NCBI RefSeq assembly: GCF_000382385.1
Contig: NZ_KB908320.1
Span: 300,535-364,534 of the forward strand
Reading direction: 5' to 3'
DNA length: 64,000 bases
Source of the DNA: Segatella maculosa DSM 19339 = JCM 15638
GTDB lineage: Bacteria; Bacteroidota; Bacteroidia; Bacteroidales; Bacteroidaceae
Below are positions 38,299 to 49,838 of this stretch, one piece after another. The notes beneath the pieces are model-generated. The model was given only the letters and a program-made list of their open reading frames with translations. It did no database searches and had not been told where the DNA came from. The translations under genes and the position numbers were made by a program. How positions within the stretch are numbered: the first letter of the stretch is position 1; each line of letters starts with the position of its first letter.

Positions 38299-38739
38299 AT
38301 GGAAGTTAAAACTGTTGGAATTGCCTGCGACCACGCAGGTTATCCGTTGAAACGATTTGTGCTCGAATACCTTGAGAAGAAAGGCTATGCGGTAAAAGAC
38401 TTCGGCACATATAGCGACGAGAGCGTTGATTATCCGGAATTTGCCCACCCTTTGGCCGAGGCCGTCGAGCGCGGCGAGGTTTATCCCGGCATCGGCATTT
38501 GCGGTAGCGGCGAGGGCATGGCCATAACACTCAACAAACATCAAGGCGTGCGTGCCGGACTTGCATGGAACAAAGAGACGGCACAGCTCATTCGTCAGCA
38601 CAACGACGCCAACATCATCGTCCTGCCGGGGCGCTTCATCGACAACAAAACGGCAGAGGCGATGCTTGATGAATTCTTCTCGGCAACCTTCGAAGGCGGG
38701 CGTCACGAGCGTCGCGTGAAGAAAATCCCATTGAAGTAA
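38299..38739 (+). CDS. rpiB: Ribose-5-phosphate isomerase B
   Basis: 146 residues, typical length. Seen: GIACDHAGYPLKRFV, the catalytic Cys in GIGICGSGEGMAITLNKHQGVRAGLAWN, and RQHNDANIIVLPGRFI. It interconverts ribose and ribulose 5-phosphates. It is the last gene of the arabinose module, about 60 bases after tkt, and is followed by a strong terminator hairpin. Confidence 0.97.
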   Translation: MEVKTVGIACDHAGYPLKRFVLEYLEKKGYAVKDFGTYSDESVDYPEFAHPLAEAVERGEVYPGIGICGSGEGMAITLNKHQGVRAGLAWNKETAQLIRQHNDANIIVLPGRFIDNKTAEAMLDEFFSATFEGGRHERRVKKIPLK

Positions 38740-38787
38740 GCCCCCACCCTATATCAAAGGGGCATCGCGCAAACATTGCAAACAAGT

Positions 38788-38820
38788 AGGCTCGGCAACA
38801 TCTTTTTGCCGGGCCTTTTT
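38788..38820 (+). terminator. Rho-independent terminator of the arabinose module
   Basis: AGGCTCGGCAA (38788-38798) pairs with TTGCCGGGCCT (38806-38816, one G-T pair), followed by TTTTT. Confidence 0.85.
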
Positions 38821-38860
38821 CCATGTCTTGAAGCATAAAGGGATTGTGAACACGAAAGCC

Positions 38861-39330
38861 TTCCTATAAGGAAGACGATACCTTTCCTTATAGGAAGACA
38901 AGACACTTCCTTATAGGAAGACGATACCTTTCCCAATAGGAAGACAAGAGGCTTCCCAATAGGAAGACCTAACAGTTCCCAATAGGAAGACCTAACAGTT
39001 CCCAATAGGAAGACCTAACAGTTCCCAATAGGAAGACAAGACCTTTCCCAATAGGTATACAATCCATTTCCTTATATAAGTCCAATAGGACTTTAAGTAT
39101 AACTCCTAAAGGACTTTAAGTATAAGTTCAAGAGGACTTTAAGTATAAGTCCTATCGGACTCCTTATATAACTCCTACCCGACTCCTTATATAACTCCTA
39201 TCCTACCCCTTATATAAGTCCTATTGCACCTCCAGTGGAAGTCCTATTGCACCTCCAGTGGAAGTCCTATTGCACCTCCAGTGGAAGTCCTGTCTGACCT
39301 CCAATGGGAGTCCTGTCCGACCAATAAGAT
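38861..39330. repeat. Long tandem palindrome array, 23-bp period, about 20 units
   Basis: TTCC starts at 38861, 38884, 38907, 38930, 38953, 38976, 38999, 39022, 39045 and 39068, every 23 bases (TTCCCAATAGGAAGACCTAACAG type). The next block keeps the 23-base step, with AAGTCC-like starts at 39078, 39101, 39124, 39147, 39170, 39193, 39216, 39239, 39262, 39285 and 39308. Palindromes drift from TTCCTATAAGGAA to AGTCCAATAGGACT. It fills the convergent space between rpiB and nifJ. Confidence 0.95.
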
Positions 39331-39373
39331 GACGGGAACGAGGCCGATTATTATTGTCAAACGTCCATTGCCC

Positions 39374-39409
39374 TAAAAATAGAAAGGCCTGCAAACTGAT
39401 TTGCAGGCC
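39374..39409 (-). terminator. Rho-independent terminator of nifJ
   Basis: On the minus strand GGCCTGCAAA-TCAG-TTTGCAGGCC (39386-39409) is a perfect 10-bp stem followed by TTTCTATTTTTA. It lies 27 bases after the nifJ stop. Confidence 0.85.
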
Positions 39410-39435
39410 CTTCGTGATAGCGTATGTGGATAAGA

Positions 39436-42400
39436 TTATGCAATAACCTCGCTCCAATCTTCTTTGCTCTTGCGCTGATAAGTCTGATAGCGCAGCTTGG
39501 CCATCTTCTCGGCCTCGGTGAACAACTCCTCTGCTTCATTAGGATAAGCCTTTGCCACAGAAGAATAACGCACCTCACCCATGAGGAACTCGCGGAAGTC
39601 GGCCCAGTTCGGCGCCTTGGAATCAAGCTGGAACGGGTTCTTTCCCTCGTCGGCCAAGCGCGGATCGTAACGCCACAGATGCCAATAACCGCAATCAACG
39701 GCCAGCTTCTCTTCGTTCTGGCTGCGACCCATGCTGCGCTTCATGTTCTTCGTGCCCTTGATACCGTGGTTGATACATGGCGCATAGGCAATGATCAACG
39801 ATGGTCCGGGGTAAGCCTCGGCTTCGCGAATAGCCTTCAACGTCTGTGCATTGTCGGCACCCATGGCAATCTGTGCCACATATACGTAGCCGTAGGTGGT
39901 CTGCATCAGACCAAGGTCCTTCTTGCGAATGCGCTTACCTTGTGCTGCGAACTGTGCGATGGCACCGAGCGGTGTTGATTTGGAACTCTGACCACCAGTG
40001 TTGGAGTAAACCTCGGTGTCGAGCACGAGGATATTCACGTCTTCACCCGTAGAGAGCACGTGGTCGAGACCGCCGTAACCAATATCGTAAGAGGCGCCGT
40101 CGCCACCGATAATCCACTGGCTGCGCTTAACGAGGTAGTGGTCGAGGGTCTGGAGCTCTTTGCAGATTGGGCAACCGGCTTTTGCCCCTTCTTCAATGAG
40201 TGGTTTCAATGCTGCAGCTGCAACCTTGGACGCGTCGGCATCATCTTTGCCGTCTATCCAGTTCTGTGCGGCTTCCTTGAATGCAGCCGAAACCGTATCG
40301 TCGGCTATCAGTTGTGTCAGCAGAACAACGATGCGTTCTTTCATCTTCTTATTGCCCATGGCCATACCGAGACCGAACTCACAGAAGTCCTCGAACAACG
40401 AATTGTCGAAAGCCGGACCCTGTCCCTTGTCGTTGGTCGTATAGGGCGTAGAAGGAATGGACGCCGAGTAGATGGACGAACAACCCGTTGCATTGGATAT
40501 CATCTCACGGTCGCCGTAGAGTTGGGAAATCAACTTCACGTAGGGCGTCTCGCCACAACCCGAACATGCACCCGAGAACTCGAACAAAGGCTGGGCAAAC
40601 TGGCTGTTCTTCGGACTTTGTTTGATGTCGACAAGGTCTTGCTTCGAAGTAACTTCCTTTACCATGTAGTCCCAGTTCTTCATCTCCTTCACCATGTCGG
40701 GCGCATCAACATTGAACGGAACCATGACGAGCGCCTTCTCGCCCTTCTTGCCCGGGCAAACGTCGGCACAGTTGCCGCAACCGAGACAGTCGAGCACGTC
40801 GACCTGAATGCGGAATTGCATGCCTTTGAGTTGCTTCGGAGCAAGGATATCCATGGTTGTGCCGTCAAATCCGGCTTTTTCTTTCTCATCTAATACGAAC
40901 GGGCGGATTGTTGCATGAGGACAACTGTAGGCACACTTGTTGCACTGGATACAGTTCTCCGAATTCCATACGGGAACGAATGCTGCAACACCACGCTTCT
41001 CGTAAGCGGCCGAACCATTCTTCCATGTGCCGTCTACGGTATCATACTTGACAAAGTCGGAAACCTTGAGCAAATCTCCGTTTTGAGCATTTATCGGACG
41101 AACGATTTCCTTGATGAAAGCAGGAGCATCATCGTTGTCATTGCTCTCAACAGAGAGGTTAGCCCATGCCGGATCGATAGCCAACTCCTTGTATTCACCG
41201 CCACGGTCAACGGCAGCATAGTTCTTGTCGACGATGTCTTGTCCTTTCTTGCCGTATGATTTCACAATGAAAGCTTTCATCTGTTCAACGGCAAGTTCTG
41301 TCGGTATGACTTGCGTGATGCGGAAGAATGCTGATTGAAGAATGGTATTGGTACGGTTGCCAAGGCCTATCTCCTGTGCAATCTTTGTAGCATTGATGTA
41401 ATAAACCTTGATATCGTTCTTTGCAAAGTAAGCCTTCACCTTATTCGGAATGAAGTTTACGAGCTCTTCGCCATCGAAAATCGTATTCAACAGGAAGGTA
41501 CCGTTCTTCCGAAGACCTCGTGTCACATCATACATGTGGAGGTAAGCCTGCACATGGCATGCCACAAAGTTAGGTGTATTCACCTGATAAGCAGAGTGAA
41601 TGGGGCTATCACCGAAGCGAAGATGCGAACATGTGAAGCCACCAGACTTCTTGGAGTCGTAGCTGAAGTAAGCCTGACAATACTTGCTTGTATTGTTACC
41701 GATAATCTGCACCGAGTTCTTGTTTGCTCCCACGGTACCGTCGGCACCAAGTCCGTAGAACTTAGCCTCATAAAGGCCTTCGCCGCCCATCGGAATTTCC
41801 TCTACCTCGGGCAAGGAAGTGAAAGTTACGTCATCAACAATACCAACCGTGAAGTGGTTCTTTGGCTCTGGCATTTCAAGGTTGTTGAATACGGAGATGA
41901 TTTTGGCCGGTGTCGTATCAGAAGAGCCAAGACCGTAACGACCACCAACAATAACCGGCTTGCGTGGATCGTCATAAAGTGCACTCTTAACATCAAGATA
42001 CAAGGGCTCACCTTCTGCTCCCGGTTCTTTCGTACGATCAAGAACTGCAATACGTTTTACTGTAGCAGGGATGGCTTCGCGGATAGCTTCGACAGAGAAC
42101 GGACGATACAAATGGACCGCAACCATACCAACTTTCTTGCCTTGCTTAACAAGATAGTCGATAGCCTCGCGAGCCGGCTCTGTGGCAGAACCCATCAAGA
42201 CAATGATGTTCTCTGCATCTTTTGCACCATAATAGTTGAACAAGTGATACTCACGACCAGTAATCTTGGAAATCTCACCCAAATACCTCTCTACGATAGC
42301 TGGAATACGATCATAGTATTGATTGGAAGCTTCACGATGTGTAAAGAAAGTCTCTGGATTCTCTGCCGTACCACGAGTTACAGGACGCTCTGGAGTAAGC

Positions 42401-43026
42401 GCACGATCACGGAACTTCTTAATAAATTCAGGATTTACAAGGGGTCGAATGTCTTCCATGCTCATCTCTTCAATCTTATGATACTCATGAGAAGTACGGA
42501 AACCATCGAAGAAGTTGATGAATGGAACCGAGGATTCTAACGTCGCCAAATGCGGAACTGCAGAAAGATCCATCACTTCCTGAACCGAACCGGAGCAGAA
42601 CATGGCAAAGCCTGTCTGACGACAAGCCATCACATCCTGATGATCACCGAAGATACAAAGAGAATGCGATGCCAATGTGCGGGCTGAAACGTTGAATACG
42701 CAAGGAAGTAATTCACCGGCAATCTTATACATATTGGGAATCATCAACAACAACCCCTGCGAAGCTGTGTATGTAGAAGTTAGTGCTCCGGCCTGAAGCG
42801 AACCGTGCACAGCACCGGCTGCGCCGGCCTCAGACTCCATTTCTTGAATTGAGACAGTCTGCCCAAACAGATTCTTGCGGCCTTTGGCGGCCCATTCATC
42901 TACATGCTCTGCCATCGGAGATGACGGAGTAATAGGGTAAATAGCAGCAACCTCAGTAAACATATAGCTTACATGAGCGGCAGCAGTGTTACCATCACAA
43001 GTGATAAACTTTTTTTCTTTAGCCAT
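39436..43026 (-). CDS. nifJ: Pyruvate:ferredoxin (flavodoxin) oxidoreductase
   Basis: 1196 residues, a single-chain PFOR. It oxidises pyruvate to acetyl-CoA and CO2, reducing ferredoxin. Domains in order: I (DGNTAAAHVSYMFTEVAAIYPITPSSPMAEHVDEW), II-III, a two-cluster ferredoxin domain (CIQCNKCAYSCPHA and CLGCGNCADVCPGKKGEKAL), a further 4Fe-4S cysteine pair in GACSGCGETPYVKL, and the thiamine-diphosphate domain (GDGASYDIGYGGLDHVLS, DTEVYSNTGGQSSKSTPLGA). It is monocistronic, with a clear terminator. Confidence 0.97.
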   Translation of the reverse strand: MAKEKKFITCDGNTAAAHVSYMFTEVAAIYPITPSSPMAEHVDEWAAKGRKNLFGQTVSIQEMESEAGAAGAVHGSLQAGALTSTYTASQGLLLMIPNMYKIAGELLPCVFNVSARTLASHSLCIFGDHQDVMACRQTGFAMFCSGSVQEVMDLSAVPHLATLESSVPFINFFDGFRTSHEYHKIEEMSMEDIRPLVNPEFIKKFRDRALTPERPVTRGTAENPETFFTHREASNQYYDRIPAIVERYLGEISKITGREYHLFNYYGAKDAENIIVLMGSATEPAREAIDYLVKQGKKVGMVAVHLYRPFSVEAIREAIPATVKRIAVLDRTKEPGAEGEPLYLDVKSALYDDPRKPVIVGGRYGLGSSDTTPAKIISVFNNLEMPEPKNHFTVGIVDDVTFTSLPEVEEIPMGGEGLYEAKFYGLGADGTVGANKNSVQIIGNNTSKYCQAYFSYDSKKSGGFTCSHLRFGDSPIHSAYQVNTPNFVACHVQAYLHMYDVTRGLRKNGTFLLNTIFDGEELVNFIPNKVKAYFAKNDIKVYYINATKIAQEIGLGNRTNTILQSAFFRITQVIPTELAVEQMKAFIVKSYGKKGQDIVDKNYAAVDRGGEYKELAIDPAWANLSVESNDNDDAPAFIKEIVRPINAQNGDLLKVSDFVKYDTVDGTWKNGSAAYEKRGVAAFVPVWNSENCIQCNKCAYSCPHATIRPFVLDEKEKAGFDGTTMDILAPKQLKGMQFRIQVDVLDCLGCGNCADVCPGKKGEKALVMVPFNVDAPDMVKEMKNWDYMVKEVTSKQDLVDIKQSPKNSQFAQPLFEFSGACSGCGETPYVKLISQLYGDREMISNATGCSSIYSASIPSTPYTTNDKGQGPAFDNSLFEDFCEFGLGMAMGNKKMKERIVVLLTQLIADDTVSAAFKEAAQNWIDGKDDADASKVAAAALKPLIEEGAKAGCPICKELQTLDHYLVKRSQWIIGGDGASYDIGYGGLDHVLSTGEDVNILVLDTEVYSNTGGQSSKSTPLGAIAQFAAQGKRIRKKDLGLMQTTYGYVYVAQIAMGADNAQTLKAIREAEAYPGPSLIIAYAPCINHGIKGTKNMKRSMGRSQNEEKLAVDCGYWHLWRYDPRLADEGKNPFQLDSKAPNWADFREFLMGEVRYSSVAKAYPNEAEELFTEAEKMAKLRYQTYQRKSKEDWSEVIA

Positions 43027-43099
43027 TTTATGATTGATAAAATATTAATAAATGTTTTTGTATATAATTTGTATGATTTGTTTTCCTTATTATATATCG

Positions 43100-44287
43100 T
43101 CAGTACAAGAAACCTAAAAGCCAAAGCGGAATGCGGTTGTCCTTTCCGACTTCAGTATGGTAACGTGCATAGATGATATCCGGGTTATAACGTAACTTAT
43201 AATCGCTTTGCGAATCGGTTATCTTGAATTTCTTAATGCCGTCAACCATAAAGCAATGGTCTCTTGATGCTTGATTAACCTTGTGGTCTTTCCAAAGCGA
43301 ATTGACAAAGAACGTTTCCATAAGTTCCTGCTCATTCGCTTGAATAGGATAAATTGCATACATCAAATTAGAGTTATGCATCATCACTTTACCGGGCTTT
43401 TTGGGGAATTCCTGCCCCATAGGATAAATGATATTGATAAGTCTTGCATCGGCAAGATACTTGATATAATTCATCACCGTGGCACGACTGGTTTGTATTT
43501 CTTGCGCCAAGTTACTGATATTAGGTGCCTTCGGCCCTTCAACTGCAAGTAAATAAAAAAGCTTTTTGATTTTAGTCAGGTACTTCAAATCAATTTGTTT
43601 GATGAGCAGAATATCCACCTCTGTCATCATATTCATTGTCTTAAGCAAATTTTCTGAGAAGTTTCTATGTTCTAAAAAGAAGGGATAAAAGCCATGATGA
43701 ATATAATCAAGAAAGTATTTTCGGGGACTAATCGTTGGAAGAATATCTTTGACGATATGCTCATGATATCGCAATATATCGTCTAAGGCATAAGGTTGGA
43801 AGTTACTTCCTGTCATGAGGTTGATATACTCACGGAAAGAAAACCCACGCAAGTTGTAGCTCTTAACGATGTTGTTCAATTCGGGATTCTCTTCCTTCAG
43901 TCGCATGACGCTACTTCCGGTGAATACAATCTTCAAATCACGATAAGTGTCATAGCATTTACGGAGCTCTCTGCTCCAATTATGCTGTTTGAACACCTGA
44001 TCTATGAGTAAAACCTTTCCCCCATTATTCACAAATTCTCCTGCAAACTCAGCAATTCCTTTTCCTTGGAAATAGAAATTGTTCATGTTGACATACAGAC
44101 ACTGCCGGTCTTGTGCCCCAAACTTCTCTTTGGCATACTGCAGAAGAAATGTCGTCTTTCCCACACCGCGCGTCCCTTTAATGCCAATCATACGGTCGTT
44201 CCAGTCAATCTCATCCATGAGCGTACGACGAACGGGCACGTTTGTATGTTCGACAAGATAAGCATGTGTACGAAAGAAAGCTTCCAT
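43100..44287 (-). CDS. AAA-type ATPase with DUF4143 C-terminal domain
   Basis: 395 residues. Walker A GTRGVGKTT at residues 38-46; a Walker B-like VLLIDQVF in which the usual Glu after Asp is Gln; sensor FTGSSVMRL; then a wHTH-like segment (NISNLAQEIQTSRATVMNYIKYLADARLI) and the DUF4143 region (PGKVMMHNSNLMYAI, FFVNSLW, DHCFMVDGIKKFKI). These ATPases are very common in anaerobes; their function is unknown and a toxin-like or nucleic-acid role is only conjecture. It has its own consensus promoter and no partner gene. Confidence 0.85.
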   Translation of the reverse strand: MEAFFRTHAYLVEHTNVPVRRTLMDEIDWNDRMIGIKGTRGVGKTTFLLQYAKEKFGAQDRQCLYVNMNNFYFQGKGIAEFAGEFVNNGGKVLLIDQVFKQHNWSRELRKCYDTYRDLKIVFTGSSVMRLKEENPELNNIVKSYNLRGFSFREYINLMTGSNFQPYALDDILRYHEHIVKDILPTISPRKYFLDYIHHGFYPFFLEHRNFSENLLKTMNMMTEVDILLIKQIDLKYLTKIKKLFYLLAVEGPKAPNISNLAQEIQTSRATVMNYIKYLADARLINIIYPMGQEFPKKPGKVMMHNSNLMYAIYPIQANEQELMETFFVNSLWKDHKVNQASRDHCFMVDGIKKFKITDSQSDYKLRYNPDIIYARYHTEVGKDNRIPLWLLGFLY

Positions 44288-44328
44288 ATATTATATTGAG
44301 TTCCGGCTTTGTTTATCTAAATACCCTG

Positions 44329-44359
44329 CAAAGATAATACTTATTTCCAAATTTGCAAA
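44329..44359 (-). promoter_or_regulatory. Promoter of the DUF4143 ATPase (TTTG-19-TATCTTTG)
   Basis: TTTG (44356-44359) and TATCTTTG (44329-44336) on the minus strand, spacer 19: full consensus. Confidence 0.8.
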
Positions 44360-44399
44360 CTGTAGATTGCAAAAAGTTTGAGTTTTTTCATCTTTTAGC

Positions 44400-44525
44400 A
44401 TTGAACGGGTGTATAATATCAGTTATATTGCGTGGTAATATGGCTCATTTCAGCGTGTAATATCAGCCACTTTAGCGTGCAAAATGGGTCATATTGTACG
44501 GTATAATGGCTGATATTGAAATGCA
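44400..44525. repeat. Tandem array, 22-23-bp period (AGCGTGTAATATCAGCC family)
   Basis: The CGTG/ACGG core appears at 44431, 44454, 44476 and 44499. Units alternate between AATATCAGCCA and AATGGGTCATATT. Related units occur at 54946-55040 and 55370-55460 around the tRNA gene. Confidence 0.75.
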
Positions 44526-44565
44526 AGGCGTAAGTGATTGATTAAAACAACATGTTTCTTAAAAC

Positions 44566-44605
44566 ATAAAAAAGAGACTGACGCGCATCACTGCGTACCA
44601 GTCTC
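44566..44605 (-). terminator. Rho-independent terminator of ffh-folD
   Basis: On the minus strand GAGACTG (44599-44605) pairs with CAGTCTC (44574-44580), with an inner ACGC/GCGT pair, followed by TTTTTTATG. It lies about 45 bases after the folD stop. Confidence 0.75.
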
Positions 44606-44650
44606 CAAAAATTAGAGAGTTATAAAAAAATCAAGTCTTAAGGTAAAAAA

Positions 44651-45529
44651 TTATATGTAATATGCTTTTTTACTTGCTGCCAATGTATTCTTCATCAACG
44701 AACAGATGGTCATCGGCCCCACCCCACCGGGAACGGGTGTTATGAACGAGCATTTGGGAGCCACTTCGTCAAACTTGACGTCGCCGTTTAAGCGGAAACC
44801 ACTCTTGCGTGTGGCATCGGGGACACGCGTCGTGCCCACGTCAATAATCACCGCATCGCTCTTTACCATGTCTTCCGTGACGAAATCAGGGTGTCCGATG
44901 GCAGCAATGATGATATCTGCCTCGCGACATTCTTTCTTCAAATCTTTTGAATGACTGTGACACACCGTCACCGTGGCATCACCGAAGTTCTTTTGCATCA
45001 TCAGCTGTGCCATGGGCTTTCCTACAATATTGCTGCGTCCGAGCACGACACACTTCTTCCCACTCGTCTCAATATGGTAATGCTGCAGCAAAGTAATGAT
45101 GCCCAAAGGGGTGGCAGAGATGAAGCAAGGTAGTCCGATAGCCATTCGACCTACATTTATGGGGTGGAAGCCGTCCACGTCCTTGCGATAATCAATTGCC
45201 ATAATCACCTTCTGCTCGTCGATATGTTGCGGCAAAGGCAATTGAACGATAAAGCCGTCTACGTCTGTATCCTTGTTCAAGCGGTCTACACATGCGAGAA
45301 GTTCTTTCTCCGTCACATCATTTTCAAAACGAATAAGAGTCGATTTAAATCCGCATTGCTCACAAGCAATAACCTTATTTCTCACGTAGGTTTCAGATCC
45401 TCCATCATGCCCCACCAATATGGCAGCCAAATGGGGTTGCTTACCTCCGGCAGAAAGAATCTTATCGACCTCTTCTGCGATATCTGCCTTGATAGCTGTT
45501 GCCGTTGCTTTCCCGTCGATTAATTGCAT
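44651..45529 (-). CDS. folD: Methylenetetrahydrofolate dehydrogenase / cyclohydrolase
   Basis: 292 residues. It interconverts methylene-, methenyl- and 10-formyl-tetrahydrofolate. Seen: [25 protein letters not shown] (Tyr and Lys of the active site), [31 protein letters not shown](P)-binding [16 protein letters not shown] and the C-terminal [22 protein letters not shown]. It follows ffh after 11 bases on the same strand, so the two are cotranscribed. Confidence 0.97.
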   Translation of the reverse strand: MQLIDGKATATAIKADIAEEVDKILSAGGKQPHLAAILVGHDGGSETYVRNKVIACEQCGFKSTLIRFENDVTEKELLACVDRLNKDTDVDGFIVQLPLPQHIDEQKVIMAIDYRKDVDGFHPINVGRMAIGLPCFISATPLGIITLLQHYHIETSGKKCVVLGRSNIVGKPMAQLMMQKNFGDATVTVCHSHSKDLKKECREADIIIAAIGHPDFVTEDMVKSDAVIIDVGTTRVPDATRKSGFRLNGDVKFDEVAPKCSFITPVPGGVGPMTICSLMKNTLAASKKAYYI

Positions 45530-45540
45530 AGCTGTTCGTT

Positions 45541-46890
45541 TTAGCGTTTCGGCATACCCGGAATATTCATTCCTTTCATGCGACTCATCATGCCAGCCAT
45601 TTGGTTGCCGGTGATCGTCTTCATCATCTTACGGGTCTGGTCGAACTGCTTAATAAGCTTGTTCACCTCTTGAATGTTCGTTCCCGAACCCTTTGCAATA
45701 CGCTGCCTACGGCTGGTGTTCAGTATTTCGGGACTCGTTCGCTCCTTGGGCGTCATACTCTTGATGATGGCCTCAATGCCTTTGAAAGCATTGTCGTCGA
45801 TATCCACGTCCTTGATGGCCTTGCCAACACCCGGAATCATGCTTGCCAAGTCTTTTAGGTTACCCATCTTCTTGATTTGTTCAATCTGACCGAGGAAGTC
45901 GTTGAAGTCGAACTTGTTCTTTTGTATCTTCTTTTGCAGCCGCTTGGCCTCTTCTTCATCGAACTGTTCTTGGGCACGTTCAACAAGCGAAACGATATCG
46001 CCCATACCCAAGATACGGTCGGCCATACGCGCAGGGTGGAACACATCGATAGCTTCCATCTTTTCGCCCGTCCCAACAAACTTGATTGGCTTGGTAACCA
46101 CAGTGCGAATGGAAAGCGCTGCACCTCCACGAGTATCACCATCAAGTTTTGTTAATACCACTCCATCAAAGTCCAAACGGTCATTAAATTCCTTTGCTGT
46201 ATTCACGGCATCTTGACCGGTCATGGAATCAACAACAAAGAGAGTTTCATCCGGATGGAGAGAATTTTTCAAGTTAGAGATTTCTGTCATCATCTCTTCG
46301 TCTACTGCCAAACGACCAGCAGTATCGACAATAACAACATCATATCCTTTGGCCTTTGCCTCACGCACGGCACCCTCGGCAATCGCAACAACATCTTTGC
46401 TGTCAGGCTCCGAATAGACAGGCACGCCTATCTGTTCGCCCACCACTTTCAGCTGTGCGATAGCAGCAGGACGATAAACATCGCACGCCACCAACAACGG
46501 TTTTCTATTCTTTTTGTTCTTGAGCAGGTTGGCCAGCTTGCCACTAAAGGTCGTCTTACCCGAACCTTGCAGACCGCTCATCAATATCACAGCCGGCCGA
46601 CCCTCCAACTTCAACTCGGCGGTGTCGCCACCCATCAGGTCAGCCAATTCATCATGCACCACCTTCACCAACAACTGACCAGGCTTCACAGCCGTGAGCA
46701 CGTTCATGCCCATAGCCTTTTGCTTCACGCTGTCCGTAAATGTCTTGGCCACTTTGAAATTAACGTCGGCATCAAGCAATGCCCTACGCACATCTTTCAG
46801 TGTCTCGGCAACGTTAATCTCGGTGATTTGGCCTTCACCTTTCAATATCTTGAATGATCGTTCTAACCTATCGCTTAAGTTTTCAAACAT
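45541..46890 (-). CDS. ffh: Signal recognition particle protein Ffh
   Basis: 449 residues from [20 protein letters not shown] (ATG 46890), preferred over an in-frame ATG 42 bases upstream. N domain, then the GTPase domain with [31 protein letters not shown] and [16 protein letters not shown], then the methionine-rich M domain ending in [19 protein letters not shown] that binds signal sequences and 4.5S RNA. It delivers nascent membrane proteins to FtsY. Confidence 0.97.
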   Translation of the reverse strand: MFENLSDRLERSFKILKGEGQITEINVAETLKDVRRALLDADVNFKVAKTFTDSVKQKAMGMNVLTAVKPGQLLVKVVHDELADLMGGDTAELKLEGRPAVILMSGLQGSGKTTFSGKLANLLKNKKNRKPLLVACDVYRPAAIAQLKVVGEQIGVPVYSEPDSKDVVAIAEGAVREAKAKGYDVVIVDTAGRLAVDEEMMTEISNLKNSLHPDETLFVVDSMTGQDAVNTAKEFNDRLDFDGVVLTKLDGDTRGGAALSIRTVVTKPIKFVGTGEKMEAIDVFHPARMADRILGMGDIVSLVERAQEQFDEEEAKRLQKKIQKNKFDFNDFLGQIEQIKKMGNLKDLASMIPGVGKAIKDVDIDDNAFKGIEAIIKSMTPKERTSPEILNTSRRQRIAKGSGTNIQEVNKLIKQFDQTRKMMKTITGNQMAGMMSRMKGMNIPGMPKR

Positions 46891-46956
46891 AAATACTCTC
46901 TTTTGTTCTTTATAATCCTCTCTTGGTGTCAATAACGTCTTTGATTATTAACATCG

Positions 46957-46964
46957 CAAAATTA
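46957..46964 (-). promoter_or_regulatory. Possible -7 box of ffh
   Basis: TAATTTTG on the minus strand fits TAnnTTTG, about 67 bases before the ffh ATG. No convincing -33 at 19-21 bases. Confidence 0.4.
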
Positions 46965-47019
46965 CATAATTACTGACAAAAAGGCCGTGCCACGATTTAT
47001 AATTTATAGAATATTAATA

Positions 47020-47260
47020 GATCGCCCCCAGCCTCTGAGGCTTCAGATGTAAAATTAATTAACAAGAAACGCTATCCGAGGTCTCGAATGTAAAATTAAT
47101 TAACAGAAAGTGCGATCCGAGGCCTCGGATGTAAAATTAATTAACGGGAAACGCTATCCGAGGCCTCGGATGGAAGAAAAAGAAAGATTAAACTGTTTTC
47201 CGAGGGCTCGGATGATAAAAAATGTAAAAAGGAACTGTCGTCCGACGCCGTAGAACCATC
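47020..47260. repeat. Tandem array, 41-bp period (ATCCGAGGCCTCGGATGTAAAATTAATTAAC family)
   Basis: ATG following the palindrome starts at 47047, 47088, 47129, 47170 and 47212 (41, 41, 41, 42). The palindrome is ATCCGAGGCCTCGGAT in the middle units. The last unit (around 47212-47250) reads, on the minus strand, CGGACGACnnTTCnnTTTTACATTTTTTATC, nearly the same as 22937-22971 on the plus strand. Confidence 0.9.
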
Positions 47261-47279
47261 GGGAGGGTTCTTTTACCCC

Positions 47280-47450
47280 GAGCTGCGCTCTACTATCGTG
47301 AGGGTGGCATTGCCGTCCTTTGTCTTACTTGTAATAAAAGGTCGTCTGAAGGCGTACCATCGTGAGGATTTGATTGCCGCCCTTGTCGACTATCAAGTTC
47401 ATCTCTGATACGCTACGAGTTTTTTATCTTTCAACTAGGGCGATCGAAAA
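47280..47450 (-). pseudogene. Possible coding remnant
   Basis: Minus-strand frames contain two short protein-like stretches broken by stops: SVSEMNLIVDKGGNQILTM (around 47360-47430) and, in another frame, KDGNATLTIVERSSG followed by a stop at about 47280. The two DNA segments resemble each other (ATCGTGAGG...ATTGCCG), as if duplicated. They recall the end of a small exported DUF4252-type protein, but this is a weak guess. Bases 47450-47679 hold nothing that could be named. Confidence 0.2.
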
Positions 47451-47679
47451 TCTCTTTTAATCTCCGAACCACCTGCCGTCAGCCTCCTTTGGGGCGTTCG
47501 TGTATGCTGTTCCTGATGCCCGCCTCATGCCTGCACTGGAGGCCGTTCATCTTATAGGCAGTTTGCGGCAAGAACGTCCGCTTCTAACATGGAGATCAAC
47601 TCTTGCTATCACCCATTAAGAATTGGGCTTCTGTCTTGAATGTTTAGAAAAAATATAAAGAATCCTTTGCCATGGAAGA

Positions 47680-47716
47680 TAAAAAAAGTCGGTTGTCTTT
47701 GCTGGAAAGACAACCG
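47680..47716 (-). terminator. Rho-independent terminator of groES-groEL
   Basis: On the minus strand CGGTTGTCTTT-CCAGC-AAAGACAACCG (47690-47716) is a perfect 11-bp stem followed by ACTTTTTTT. It lies about 70 bases after the groEL stop. Confidence 0.85.
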
Positions 47717-47784
47717 AACTCGGTTATGTTTTCTGTTCAGAGGATTACTCCGCAAAAGAAGACTTTATCCTCTATTTCGCCGTC

Positions 47785-49458
<1,674 letters not shown>

Positions 49459-49472
49459 TTATAATCCGATGA

Positions 49473-49742
49473 TTAGCCTACAACGGCCAAGACATCGCTT
49501 TGACGCATAATCAGATATTTCTCACCCTCATATTCGAGTTCGGTTCCGGCATATTTGCCATAGAGAACGACGTCATTCTCTTTCAGAACCATTACTTCGT
49601 CCTTTGTCCCCTGCCCGACAGCGATGACTTTGCCACGCTGTGGTTTCTCTTTTGCTGTGTCGGGAATAATGATTCCGCCTACTTTCTCTTCAGCCGGTGC
49701 AGGAAGCACCAGCACTCTGTCTGCTAATGGTTTAATGTTCAT
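49473..49742 (-). CDS. groES: Co-chaperonin GroES (Hsp10)
   Basis: 89 residues, slightly short but complete: [44 protein letters not shown] with the mobile loop ([11 protein letters not shown]) that docks on GroEL, and [28 protein letters not shown] at the end. First gene of groES-groEL. The 96-base gap to the esterase upstream carries only a direct repeat (ATGCCAA) and no consensus promoter that I can identify. Confidence 0.97.
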   Translation of the reverse strand: MNIKPLADRVLVLPAPAEEKVGGIIIPDTAKEKPQRGKVIAVGQGTKDEVMVLKENDVVLYGKYAGTELEYEGEKYLIMRQSDVLAVVG

Positions 49743-49838
49743 AATGATTATATGTTAAAAATCTGTTTATAATTCACCCACTTTTATGCCAAAAACATGC
49801 CAACCAACACATTTGACAACTTTGACAGTAGGCTTATG

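Noticed and set aside
49743..49838. CIRCE operator before groES
   Set aside because: No TTAGCACTC-N9-GAGTGCTAA inverted repeat; only an ATGCCAA direct repeat is seen.
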